Source: Bacillota bacterium (GTDB lineage: Bacteria > Bacillota > Clostridia > Acetivibrionales > DSM-1351). From it: DNA of 60,951 nt. The stretch is from contig JAEZKZ010000106.1 in NCBI GenBank assembly GCA_023415305.1, forward strand, positions 1 through 60,951, read 5' to 3'. Shown here in pieces: positions 44,785-53,516 of this stretch (its first letter is position 1; every line of letters begins with the position of its first letter). A model generated the notes under the pieces. The model was given only the letters and a program-made list of their open reading frames with translations, had not been told where the DNA came from and did not search any database. Made by a program: the position numbers and the translations under genes.

Positions 44785-45441
44785 CTAGAGTTCCATTCTG
44801 TCGTAAATTCTTTGTGAAATTCCAATTGAAATAGCATAGAATATTATATCCAGTAAAATTGATATTACGAGCAGGGAATAGGGGCTATTCAAAACTGCGA
44901 TATCAGGTAACTTATTCAGGCTTTCCGGGCTGAGTCCCTGTGCAATAGCACTTACCAGAAACAGTCCTAAAAAGGGGATAAAGGATATGAACCTGCCCTT
45001 TATGGCTCCAAATTTGAAAAATCCGGGTAATTGTATTGCCGTAAAAAACATGTATATGCCAAGACCGACGCTTAAGGCTACAATCATATCTTCCATTGAG
45101 AATGATATTTTTGCAACGGACATAATCAATGTATTCAGGATGGTCATGAAGATAGCTGCAAAAATACCTGTAAGTGCTGTAAACAAGTATCTTCCGTTTA
45201 CAATATCTTTCTTTGCTACAGGTATCAAACCGTATAGACGATTAAGATCATTTTTCTCTGCCACAGAAAATGCATAGTTCGAAGTCATTGCCATAATACT
45301 CATGCATACCACAAGGCCTGAAACAAAATCCTTAGTACTGTATAATATAATTAACGGAGCTAAAAAAACAATCAGAAGAGACTTGGAATATGGTTTTATC
45401 AAAGAAAAATCAAGTGTTAGCATTTTTAATACATTACTCAT
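44785..45441 (-). CDS. ABC-2 type transporter permease
   Basis: The 218 residues have six membrane segments and start at ATG after AAAGGAGACATTAATA. The N-terminal region (MLTLDFSLIKPYSKSLLIVF) and the motif AEKNDLNRLYGLIPVAKKDI are typical of permeases in YtrA-type GntR/ABC cassettes. The start overlaps the ATPase gene by 8 bp. It probably exports an envelope-active compound or senses its accumulation. Confidence 0.85.
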   Translation of the reverse strand: MSNVLKMLTLDFSLIKPYSKSLLIVFLAPLIILYSTKDFVSGLVVCMSIMAMTSNYAFSVAEKNDLNRLYGLIPVAKKDIVNGRYLFTALTGIFAAIFMTILNTLIMSVAKISFSMEDMIVALSVGLGIYMFFTAIQLPGFFKFGAIKGRFISFIPFLGLFLVSAIAQGLSPESLNKLPDIAVLNSPYSLLVISILLDIIFYAISIGISQRIYDRMEL

Positions 45442-46294
45442 TATTAATGTCTCCTTTGCTTGTATAAATAATAATATCCTCAATAGAAACAGGCTCAATA
45501 TTTAAATTATTGAAGTACTTACTATCTTCTGTTCTAATAAGCCCCTCAAAGCCTGTGGAATACTTGCGAACACCTATTAATTTACGTTCCTTTTCACTGC
45601 TGAGCTCATTATTACCGCCCTTTACCATTCGGAACCCCTCAATGAAATCATCTTTGGGACCGGTGTAAAAGACCTTGCCATTGTTGATAAAAGTTATATA
45701 GTCGGCAATTTTATCAAGGTCGGAGGTTATATGGGTTGAAAAAAGCACACTGCGTTTGCCGTCCTGAATATATTCTGAGAGAATGTCCAATAATTCGTCT
45801 CTCGCAACAGGGTCCAGCCCGCTGGTTGGCTCATCAAGTATCAGCAGCTTTGCATCATGAGAAAATGCACACGCCAGCATAAGCTTCATTTGCATTCCCC
45901 TTGAAAGTTCTTTTACCTTTTTATTAGGATCAAGTTTGAACTTTTTGAGCATTTCCTGGAATTTTGAAGTGTTCCAGGTTGAATAGAAGATTCCTATGGA
46001 TTTTTCCACCTGCTTGACGGTCCAGTCCTGTACGAAATAATTTGAGTCAAACACAGCGCCAAGATTTTCTTTTATCCTATTCTGATCTTCTATACTATCC
46101 ATTCCTAGAATCTTTATATCGCCGGCAGATTTCTTCAGCATGTTCAGCATAAGTTTTATTGTGGTGGTTTTACCGGCTCCGTTGGGACCTATTAATCCCA
46201 TTACATAGCCCTCAGGTAATGAAAAGCTTATATTATCCAGTGCAAAAGTATTGAATTCCTTACATAACCCGTTGATTACTACTGCATCACTCAT
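45434..46294 (-). CDS. ABC transporter ATP-binding protein
   Basis: The 286 residues show Walker A IGPNGAGKTTT near 37, signature LSRGMQMKLMLA near 132, Walker B LLILDEPTSGLDPVA near 150 and H-loop STHI. A C-terminal extension of about 70 residues (from about 215) is found in this cassette type. It overlaps the GntR gene by 4 bp and the permease by 8 bp, so the three are translated together. Confidence 0.92.
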   Translation of the reverse strand: MSDAVVINGLCKEFNTFALDNISFSLPEGYVMGLIGPNGAGKTTTIKLMLNMLKKSAGDIKILGMDSIEDQNRIKENLGAVFDSNYFVQDWTVKQVEKSIGIFYSTWNTSKFQEMLKKFKLDPNKKVKELSRGMQMKLMLACAFSHDAKLLILDEPTSGLDPVARDELLDILSEYIQDGKRSVLFSTHITSDLDKIADYITFINNGKVFYTGPKDDFIEGFRMVKGGNNELSSEKERKLIGVRKYSTGFEGLIRTEDSKYFNNLNIEPVSIEDIIIYTSKGDINNE

Positions 46295-46671
46295 TTTCCT
46301 TCCTCCTCCATAAGTATTCTCAGCATCTTTGCCAGTTCTTCGCCATCTACGCCTGCCCTCTTGGCCGACTTAATTGCTGCGTTGAGATTATCTTCAATTT
46401 CCCTGAGTAATTGTTCCCGGATTAGCTCTGAGCCCCTTCCCATAACATAGCAGCCCTTACCCTGGACATTTGTCACGTAACCCTCCTGCTCCAGTTCGGT
46501 ATATGCGCGGGTAGTTGTGAGAACACTGATTTTCAAATCCTTCGCTAACTGTCTTAATGATGGAAGCAGTTCATTTTCTTCAATTTCTCCAGATAAAATA
46601 GAACTCTTTATCTGATCCTTGATTTGTTCATATATTGGTAATCCGGATGTATTCGATATAATTATTTTCAC
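46291..46671 (-). CDS. GntR-family regulator, YtrA type
   Basis: The 126 residues consist of a GntR winged helix (about 10-75, PIYEQIKDQIKSSILSGEIE, then LPSLRQLAKDL and TTTRAYTELEQEGYV) and a short helical tail, the YtrA size class. These repress their own ABC operon until the envelope is stressed. A 40-bp palindromic operator lies directly upstream. Confidence 0.93.
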   Translation of the reverse strand: MKIIISNTSGLPIYEQIKDQIKSSILSGEIEENELLPSLRQLAKDLKISVLTTTRAYTELEQEGYVTNVQGKGCYVMGRGSELIREQLLREIEDNLNAAIKSAKRAGVDGEELAKMLRILMEEEGK

Positions 46672-46688
46672 AAAAACCTCCGCTTAAA

Positions 46689-46728
46689 TGTATATACTGT
46701 TATATATGTTACATATACAGTATATACA
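46689..46728. promoter_or_regulatory. operator palindrome of the GntR/ABC operon
   Basis: TGTATATACTGT (46689-46700) and ACAGTATATACA (46717-46728) are exact inverted repeats. The inner ATATATGT/ACATAT parts extend the symmetry, so the whole 40 bp is nearly palindromic. It sits 18 bp before the GntR start codon, over the expected promoter, as for known YtrA-type operators. Confidence 0.85.
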
Positions 46729-46754
46729 CGCTGGACAGTACTGTCAATATTAGT

Positions 46755-46785
46755 ATAAAAAAAATCCTGCATCAGCAGCAGGATT
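46755..46785 (-). terminator. terminator of the CmpB-type membrane protein gene
   Basis: On the minus strand, AATCCTGC / GCAGGATT is followed by eight T. A 17-bp tandem duplication (GCAGGATTATCATGGTA at 46778-46794 and 46795-46811) gives two possible left arms. Confidence 0.8.
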
Positions 46786-46828
46786 ATCATGGTAGCAGGA
46801 TTATCATGGTATGTGCTTAGTTACGTAT

Positions 46829-47737
46829 CTATTTTTTTACCTTTTGCTTTAACTCTTTAAGGGCCTCCCGTAAATGCCCAAGTTGAACGTTATATCTAAC
46901 ACTACGCATACCTGGGAAGGCTTTGATTAACCTGTGACCGCTTCCCTTTTTAGCGGTGAGTTCATCAAATTTCTCCCGAAGCTTTTTGTTCAGTTCATTC
47001 TTACTGTCTTCTAGTTTATTATGTATATTTGATTTGCTTTCTTCCAGCTTTGTAGTTATATTTAATTTTCCCAGTTCAATTTTCTGATTAATACCGGCTT
47101 TGCCTTCTTCAATTATGGTTTTTAATTTTTCAAAACTTTTCAGAAAATCCTGTTCGTTGAACCATTCCTGAATGTCATTATTTTTACGAAGTTCCTCGGT
47201 AAATTCATAGAGCCTTCTTAACCTTTCATTAAGATTCACGAGAGTATTAAGGGTAAAAATACAATCAACAATAAACCCAGCTGCAATTCCAAAACATAGA
47301 ATGTTCAGATAAAAGTAAGGTATACTGCTTACAAGGTATTCAATAGCCGGATGAATAACCTTTATGAGCAATACTCCCATAATTCCGAAGTAAATAGAGT
47401 TTTTTAAGCAGACACGACCCTCCAGATTAAACTTCTTATTGCTGTAATCCCACCATCTTGTACCGAAAAAAGTTTCAAGCAGCCAGCCCGTTATATATTC
47501 AACGGTACTTGTAATCACCATACTGCTTAAAAATATTATTGGAATGCTATAAGCTATTGGGCTTAGGAGCCAAAGGATAAACAGGGCTCCAAAACCATAT
47601 ACGGGACAGACCGGCCCAGCTAAAAACCCTCTGTTTACAATTTTTTTTGATAAAATTGAACAGTAAACAACTTCACATAACCATCCAACTAAGCTGTAAA
47701 TAGTAAAATAAACTATCAATTTTTCTATTTCCTGCAA
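46829..47737 (-). CDS. putative ABC-transporter type IV (CmpB, PF06541-like) membrane protein with coiled-coil tail
   Basis: The likely start is TTG at 47737 after AGGGGGAGTCCAT, giving 302 residues; the upstream ATG at 47779 lacks a ribosome site. Five membrane segments occupy about 5-165, with the family motif NRGFLAGPVCPVYGFGAL near 34 and TGWLLETFFGTRWWDYS near 80. The remaining 130 residues form a long charged coiled coil with repeated KLxxSKxNI/KLEESKSNI units. The function of the family is unknown. Confidence 0.78.
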   Translation of the reverse strand: MQEIEKLIVYFTIYSLVGWLCEVVYCSILSKKIVNRGFLAGPVCPVYGFGALFILWLLSPIAYSIPIIFLSSMVITSTVEYITGWLLETFFGTRWWDYSNKKFNLEGRVCLKNSIYFGIMGVLLIKVIHPAIEYLVSSIPYFYLNILCFGIAAGFIVDCIFTLNTLVNLNERLRRLYEFTEELRKNNDIQEWFNEQDFLKSFEKLKTIIEEGKAGINQKIELGKLNITTKLEESKSNIHNKLEDSKNELNKKLREKFDELTAKKGSGHRLIKAFPGMRSVRYNVQLGHLREALKELKQKVKK

Positions 47738-48278
47738 ATGGACTCCCCCTAACTTAAATCGTTGATATTTAATGTTCAAAATTTATTGTTTAAATTTATT
47801 GTTAAATATAAGACTAGGCATTACCTCTCTAAAAACTCCACTTCCTGTACTGGATGCCAGTTGCTGATTAACTTACGGGAGGGTTAGCATTTTCTGTACT
47901 TGAATACTATTTTATCACTATTTTTGTTTATTTGCTTAGGGTTGCTCAGGTTTATGTTAGAATGTTGAGCTGGAAATCTGACCTCAAAATGGGGCTTTAG
48001 CGGGAGAACAGGAAAATAGCTTCATCAGCCTGACTTGAAATATTCCTGGCACTACACCTTTAAAATGCGGGTAAATACGCTTAAACATACCAGGTAGAAG
48101 GGAATAGAGGAATGCAAATCTTTATTTGAGCAAAAAAAAGACCGGCTTTTTTAGGGCCGGCTATAGTTATTGTTAAGGGTATTTCATATAGTTATTATAA
48201 AACAGATAAAAAGATATTTCACTGTTAATAGCTGCGTAAGGAGGGATTTAATGCCTTCAAGATTATCACAGTTTATTA
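47738..48278. other. intergenic region left of tRNA-Ser(GGA)
   Basis: About 540 bp hold no gene that I can support. A terminator-like stem AGCCGGC…GCCGGTC followed by eight T on the minus strand lies at 48133-48165 and would stop transcripts coming leftward past the tRNA. Confidence 0.5.
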
Positions 48279-48307
48279 TTGACAAGTACTTGGGTGTAAT
48301 GTAAAAT
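48279..48307 (+). promoter_or_regulatory. promoter of tRNA-Ser(GGA)
   Basis: TTGACA and TAAAAT are 17 bp apart, about 37 bp before the tRNA. A perfect palindrome CGGCTTAAGCCG (48315-48326) lies in the short leader. Confidence 0.82.
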
Positions 48308-48344
48308 ATAAAAGCGGCTTAAGCCGTAACTAAATATTTTATGT

Positions 48345-48435
48345 GGAGAGATGGCTGAGCTGGTCTAAGGCGCACGACTGGAAATCGTGTGAGGTTTAAC
48401 CGCCTCCGAGAGTTCGAATCTCTCTCTCTCCGCCA
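48345..48435 (+). tRNA. tRNA-Ser(GGA), integration target
   Basis: The 91-nt cloverleaf has acceptor GGAGAGA / TCTCTCC, anticodon loop CTGGAAA (anticodon GGA, codon UCC), a long variable arm, T-loop AGTTCGAATCT and an encoded CCA. Its 3' 62 bp are repeated at 58718-58779, which marks it as the attachment site of the island to its right. Confidence 0.96.
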
Positions 48436-48438
48436 AAA
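48377..48438 (+). repeat. left attachment repeat (attL) inside tRNA-Ser
   Basis: 62 bp from the anticodon arm to just past the CCA (ACTGGAAATCGTG…CTCCGCCAAAA) are identical to 58718-58779. Confidence 0.9.
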
Positions 48439-48439
48439 T

Positions 48440-48473
48440 TAAGGGTTGTAGCGATTAAGCTACAACCCTTTTA
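48440..48473 (+). terminator. terminator after tRNA-Ser, brought by the island
   Basis: AAGGGTTGTAGC-GATTAA-GCTACAACCCTT is a perfect 12-bp stem followed by TT, right after the tRNA. The original terminator now lies past attR at 58777. Confidence 0.85.
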
Positions 48474-48491
48474 CTATGTAAAAATGCTTTG

Positions 48492-48512
48492 TGGTACCAA
48501 AAAGGTACCAAA
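48492..48512 (+). repeat. tandem GGTACC motif, left island end
   Basis: Two direct GGTACCAAA units (ggtaccaaaaaggtaccaaa), identical to 58560-58580. They are likely arm-type binding sites of the island's integrase. Confidence 0.7.
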
Positions 48513-48565
48513 CTCATAATAAATTAATGAAACTAGACATTATTAAATAAGAATAACTAATAAAT

Positions 48566-50317
48566 TTATAAATCTATTTCCTTATCATAATTATATTTAT
48601 ATCGATTTAATTCATCCGTAATTTCATAATTATCCCCTTTTGACGTTACCCTACCTTGCTCAGAAAAAAGGAATATATTTTCCTTAGCACGAGAGCAAAC
48701 GACATAAAGTAATTTCTTTGATTCGATGTTACAGTAAGAAGATGAATAGTTTATAATTAGATCCCAATGTGGAATATAACCTTTTAGCAATCCCAGGGCA
48801 ATAACAGTTGTAAATTCCTCTCCTTTTACCCCATGGCAAGAGCTTATTACAACTCCTGACTTTTCTTTAAAGCATTTTTTAAAATCCTCAATATCCGTCG
48901 ATAATTGATATTTATCTATTCTAAATAATACTTTCTCAATAAAATCTGTATATGCCTTTTTTAACTGCTCGTGTGATTCAATATCAACTTTTAACTGTTT
49001 CAATATCCATTCTATAGCGATTTGTAAATACTTGATCCCATTATTAGTGCTGATTTGGACAGAATTGAAATATTTCAAAATTAAAAAATTATCGACATTA
49101 TCAGTTAAACTAATTTTATATTCATTTTCAAGAATAGAAATTAAATCTGAAGCATATTTCTTTCTCAACCAAGTATCTTTACCCGCTTCAGTAAATACCA
49201 GTTTTGAAATAATAAAAAATACATTCATGGGATCGTATTTAATTGGAGTTATATCAGGAGCATCAAAATTCACCTCGGGAAGTAAATTTCTGATTTTCTT
49301 ACTTATTGGATATAATAAACCCCATTGAGGGGCTACAATGCAAATCTCTTTTTCAGGTACACCATTACTTAATTGCTTCTTTACTATTTCAGCAATGTAC
49401 TCAATAACTTTATCTTTTTTAATAGTTTTATTATAATAAATGAAACTAGGAGAATCTTTCTTTGTTGATAAGGATTTTATTGGATTAAACTCCTGCTGAA
49501 ATTGTAGATAGTAGTCAATCACTCTTTGAGACGAACGATAACAACCATCTAGATTTTTTTCAGCAAACTTAATTTGAAATTCTTTTTCTATTTCATTTTT
49601 GTCTTTCGCAATTCCTCCAATACCTTGATAAATTGCTTGATCGATATCTCCAACAAATAGTACATTTATTCCTTTATTTTCTTGTACAATTTGACCTAAT
49701 ATCTTATATTGTAATTCATTAGTATCTTGATACTCATCAATATGAATACTCCGAATTATATCTGCAATATCTCCTCTTATAAATCGATTATCAGATAATA
49801 ATTCATATGAAATATTAAGTATACTATCAAAATCTATCTCTTTGTTTTTTTCTAACCTTTCAATATATTTAGAATATATTTCTGGAAAAAGTAAAGGGTT
49901 TTTATATTTGACTTTTTTAGCCATTCCTAATTCGGTTACAATCTCTTTAACATATTTCTCCTTAATATACTCATCGATTATATGATATCCATAACTAAGC
50001 CTTTTATTATACATAGAATATGGTCTAATAATATATTCAAGACAAAATTGATGTATAGTACCAGCCCAAATACTACTTTCAACGTCAAAATTTTCCAATC
50101 TCTTTTTTATTTCCTCAGCTGCTCTATTAGTATATGTAATTGCAATATTCAATTTAACAGATGGCCAGTTTAGCTTCGAAATATAAGCTAACCTATAAGT
50201 TAATGTCCTGGTCTTGCCACTTCCTGGGCAAGCCTTTAGTATAATATTATCATCGCTCAAACATATTTCTCTTTGTTTTTCATTAAGATCATCAAGAAAA
50301 GTAAAATCGTTATCCAT
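48566..50317 (-). CDS. gajB: UvrD/PcrA-like helicase, Gabija GajB-like
   Basis: The 583 residues start at ATG 1 bp after the upstream stop (TGAAATG). The superfamily 1A helicase motifs are all seen: Q-motif LNEKQREICLSDDN, Walker A KACPGSGKTRTL near 38, motif II IHIDEYQDTNELQ near 192, motif III VGDIDQAIYQG near 220, motif V SSCHGVKGEEFTTV near 505 and motif VI YVVCSRAKENI near 550. In Gabija, GajB senses or processes DNA ends made by GajA. Coupling to the OLD-family gene is the defining context. It is a little longer than the common GajB of about 500 residues. Confidence 0.82.
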   Translation of the reverse strand: MDNDFTFLDDLNEKQREICLSDDNIILKACPGSGKTRTLTYRLAYISKLNWPSVKLNIAITYTNRAAEEIKKRLENFDVESSIWAGTIHQFCLEYIIRPYSMYNKRLSYGYHIIDEYIKEKYVKEIVTELGMAKKVKYKNPLLFPEIYSKYIERLEKNKEIDFDSILNISYELLSDNRFIRGDIADIIRSIHIDEYQDTNELQYKILGQIVQENKGINVLFVGDIDQAIYQGIGGIAKDKNEIEKEFQIKFAEKNLDGCYRSSQRVIDYYLQFQQEFNPIKSLSTKKDSPSFIYYNKTIKKDKVIEYIAEIVKKQLSNGVPEKEICIVAPQWGLLYPISKKIRNLLPEVNFDAPDITPIKYDPMNVFFIISKLVFTEAGKDTWLRKKYASDLISILENEYKISLTDNVDNFLILKYFNSVQISTNNGIKYLQIAIEWILKQLKVDIESHEQLKKAYTDFIEKVLFRIDKYQLSTDIEDFKKCFKEKSGVVISSCHGVKGEEFTTVIALGLLKGYIPHWDLIINYSSSYCNIESKKLLYVVCSRAKENIFLFSEQGRVTSKGDNYEITDELNRYKYNYDKEIDL

Positions 50318-50318
50318 T

Positions 50319-52472
50319 TCAGTCACCAAAACTAATATCATATTTTTTTAGTTTTTTCAAAAACCTTGTCACAATATCATTCTTATACTTTATTTTAAAG
50401 TCTTTTATGACTCCATCTTTTTCAACCACTGTTTTGGCATTTCGAATTTCAGCTTTAATTTTTTTCTTGTTTGTAGAATCTTCATATCCATTAACCGAAT
50501 AGTCAACAATTTTCAGAGCAATATCTAAATTAATAACTTCTCTACAAGAGAAGGCAATAGCATCTAAAATATAATCTGGTATTTGTACACTCACATCTAT
50601 GTAATTTGATAGAAGAGTTGCATACCATCCCTTTCCAATTGCCTGAGCTAGCGTTAGTATTGTATCAGCCCTGAGCTCTTCTTTATCCTTCAGCTGAGAT
50701 TTATGCTTTTCTATAGTTTTTGATTGAACATAATTTAAATCAATCACTTCCTCAATAAAAGTAAGGTTCTCACTATACTTTGCGAACTCGATTTCAATTG
50801 TGTTATCAGCATAAAAAGTATCAACCCAATTATTATCACCAAATAATTTGTTTAATTTTTCCTTTCTATTTGCTCCTATCTTTTCGGCTTCAATGCTATA
50901 AAAACTGCTTTTAACGTCGACTACTTGTTTATCTAAATCTGTAATTATTGAACAGTATCTATTAATTCTCTCATCACTAAACAGACACGCAATATACTCA
51001 AAGGAAGTACTTCCGACATTAACAAGACCGATCCCAAGTTCATCTAACGATATTCCAAAAGCCTGTTTTATCATATTGGGAATTAGTATTTCCTCGCCGT
51101 CACCCTCGACCAAAATAACTCCTTTAGAGAATAGAAGAACACTTCTCTTAGCATCTAAGTACCGCTCAATACAATCAGATAACTTCAAATTCTTTATAAG
51201 TAGATTATTAGTTCCGAATTCATCTAGTTCATTAATGGGATGCATAGCATAAGATATGTTGCCAATAGACTTTAGAACATTAACATTTCTTATTTCTGAG
51301 ACTTCTGACAGATGAGTTGAATGTGTTGTCATAATTATTTGTGTATAATCTTTTGAAATATTCAGTTTATCAAATAAAGTTTTTTGTATATGAGTATGAA
51401 TATGTGCTTCTGGTTCCTCAATTATCATAATATTAATCAATTCTCGGGTTCTATTAAATTCGTATTCAACGATTTTCAAAGCCATATAAATCATATTTAA
51501 GTGGCCTAGCCCTAATAACTCTAAGTCACTTTGCCTAGATGGTTTCATTGATAAATATCTAGATAACGTTTTTAAATCATCTTTCATTTCAGATGCTAAT
51601 GCGATCTCCGGTGAGTATACCATTCCAATCATATCAACCAACTTTTTATTGATGCTATCCGCAATAATACCTACCTGCTCAACTTCTGATATTGATTTAT
51701 TTAATTCAACTATATTTTTCTTAATATTGTCTATTTCTACATCATTAATTTTTGATTCGATAGATTCCACAATTCTTCTAATAGGATTTTTAGGCTTATG
51801 CATTTCATATGTTACATCTCTTAAGGCATCAATGAACACTACAGAAATATGATTTTGAACATCACTAATACATAGTTTTCTACCAAGAATTGCATCGTTA
51901 TCCTTGTCCGGATCTACGCACTCACCACTATCAATATCACCAACGATTTCTCTATATATATTCCTTTGAGTAAAATCAGTTTGGGCACGTGAAGTATAAT
52001 AGAATTCATAATCTGATAACTTAATTGCGTTCCGAATATCATCAAAACTCTTTTTATCTTTGGCTTGACAAAGTTTTTTTCTTATAGATTTTTGAGGCCG
52101 AATAAATAATGTTATTACACCAATATTCTCGTCCCCAGATTTAATATAAGATTTAAGAAAACTTTCATTTTCTTTATCAGGTATTAATTCTGCACATACT
52201 TCAGTCTGCTTATCTTCTGATGTGATTTCTGAAAAAATAGCAGATAGTATTATCCAATGACCACGCCAGTTTATACAATCAGAGAAATCACTTTCTGTTA
52301 ATCTTTTTGTATTATAGTAATAAGAGTCATCTAATAACATTCTTATTGCTGTCATAGCATTAGACTTACCGGAATCATTTTCTCCAATAATTGTATTGGC
52401 ACCTTTTGAAAATTGAAATCTAGTAGCTTTTAAATTTTTGTAATTGACAATTTGCAAATAATTCAAATACAT
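50319..52472 (-). CDS. gajA: OLD-family ATPase/TOPRIM endonuclease, Gabija GajA-like
   Basis: The 717 residues start after TGGAGAAAGTCA; the upstream in-frame start at 52514 has no ribosome site. An ABC-type ATPase head has Walker A GENDSGKSNAM at 30-40 and Walker B MIIEEPEAHIHTH near 350, followed by MTTHSTHLSE. A TOPRIM nuclease domain follows, with ILVEGDGEE near 452 and DLDK near 512. The C-terminal 190 residues are helical. This is a class 2 OLD protein because a UvrD helicase is encoded next to it. It is longer than most GajA (about 580), mainly in the middle and the tail. Confidence 0.82.
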   Translation of the reverse strand: MYLNYLQIVNYKNLKATRFQFSKGANTIIGENDSGKSNAMTAIRMLLDDSYYYNTKRLTESDFSDCINWRGHWIILSAIFSEITSEDKQTEVCAELIPDKENESFLKSYIKSGDENIGVITLFIRPQKSIRKKLCQAKDKKSFDDIRNAIKLSDYEFYYTSRAQTDFTQRNIYREIVGDIDSGECVDPDKDNDAILGRKLCISDVQNHISVVFIDALRDVTYEMHKPKNPIRRIVESIESKINDVEIDNIKKNIVELNKSISEVEQVGIIADSINKKLVDMIGMVYSPEIALASEMKDDLKTLSRYLSMKPSRQSDLELLGLGHLNMIYMALKIVEYEFNRTRELINIMIIEEPEAHIHTHIQKTLFDKLNISKDYTQIIMTTHSTHLSEVSEIRNVNVLKSIGNISYAMHPINELDEFGTNNLLIKNLKLSDCIERYLDAKRSVLLFSKGVILVEGDGEEILIPNMIKQAFGISLDELGIGLVNVGSTSFEYIACLFSDERINRYCSIITDLDKQVVDVKSSFYSIEAEKIGANRKEKLNKLFGDNNWVDTFYADNTIEIEFAKYSENLTFIEEVIDLNYVQSKTIEKHKSQLKDKEELRADTILTLAQAIGKGWYATLLSNYIDVSVQIPDYILDAIAFSCREVINLDIALKIVDYSVNGYEDSTNKKKIKAEIRNAKTVVEKDGVIKDFKIKYKNDIVTRFLKKLKKYDISFGD

Positions 52473-52587
52473 TGACTTTCTCCATAATTTTTTTAGAAGA
52501 TACTTAATTACCATATTTCGACATGTTTACAAGAAAATCCTGCTAAATATGATGTTTTATATTATTTGAAAGTATTTAGCTCAAAAA

Positions 52588-52624
52588 AATTAACAGTACC
52601 GGACAAGTTGCCCAGTACCGTTGA
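52588..52624 (-). terminator. stem-loop between the chimeric gene and gajA
   Basis: AACAGTACCGG / CCCAGTACCGTT pair with two G-U wobbles; A-runs and T-runs flank the stem. It lies just past the stop codon at 52632 of the minus-strand chimera. Confidence 0.65.
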
Positions 52625-52631
52625 TTTTTAT

Positions 52632-53423
52632 TCATGCAGATTCATTATAAGTAGAAACATCCTCTTTAAACTTATTGAATATAACATTTGTGACCTTATT
52701 AGCAGCATCTAGTTTTGAGGCATCCATTACATGGGTATATAAGTCTGCTGTAATACTTAATGATGAATGCCCAAGAATATCAGAGATTACTTTCATTGGA
52801 ACATCACTTACTAACATTAATGATGCAGCACTATGCCGTAAATCATGAAAACGAATATGTTTCAATTCAAGTTTCTTCAAGAGTCGTTTAAAGTCTCTTG
52901 ATAAATTATTTGGCATTATAATAGTACCATTCTGATTACAATTTATTAGATTGCTATCAATATACTGATCTTTTAGAATTAGTTTATATCTTTCCTGACG
53001 CTTCCACAGCCGTTTTAAAGCATCTATTATTTCATCACTAATTGCAATTGTTACCCATAATAAAATATCCAGCTCTGGAAGTAGTGTTTTGTATAACCGT
53101 TTATATTCAACGTCATATGCCTTATTTTCACCCACACCGGGGACATCTACTAAAATAATATTTTTATTTCCTCCGATGTCTACAAATACGTTTTGTATAT
53201 CTCTGGTGCAAGATCTGACGTCACTTATCGGAGCAACATCCATTCCAAAAAGAGCATTACACAGGCTAGATTTACCAGCCCCTGTTTTCCCTAAAACTCC
53301 AACTTTTGGTTGGTATGATAGCATTTCATTGATGCGATTTATAATCTTTATTTGTTGATGACTATCAACAAATACTCCTTTTGTCTGCAAATTACTAAAA
53401 AGATCATGTTTTTTATTTTGCAT
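52632..53423 (-). CDS. chimera: N-terminal YeeP/YfjP-like GTPase fragment fused to C-terminal half of a tyrosine integrase
   Basis: The 263 residues start at the ATG after GGGGTGTTCTAT. Residues 1-125 are the start of a dynamin/Era-like GTPase: P-loop VLGKTGAGKSSLCNALFG near 42, SCTRDIQ and DVPGVGE near 88, ending at LPELDILLWV. From TIAISDEIIDAL on, the sequence is the second half of a phage-type integrase, with box II HDLRHSAASLML, GHSSLSITADLYTH and the nucleophile Tyr. The GTPase NKxD motif and the integrase's first arginine are both missing. This looks like a deletion that joined two genes in frame (near 53050). It is unlikely to recombine DNA. Confidence 0.8.
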   Translation of the reverse strand: MQNKKHDLFSNLQTKGVFVDSHQQIKIINRINEMLSYQPKVGVLGKTGAGKSSLCNALFGMDVAPISDVRSCTRDIQNVFVDIGGNKNIILVDVPGVGENKAYDVEYKRLYKTLLPELDILLWVTIAISDEIIDALKRLWKRQERYKLILKDQYIDSNLINCNQNGTIIMPNNLSRDFKRLLKKLELKHIRFHDLRHSAASLMLVSDVPMKVISDILGHSSLSITADLYTHVMDASKLDAANKVTNVIFNKFKEDVSTYNESA

Positions 53424-53516
53424 ATAGAACACCCCTTCTATTATTAATAAACTCTTAGCTTTATAATTTTTTGCTTCACTGAAAATTAAAATTGTTGTTT
53501 TATAACATCGAGACAA

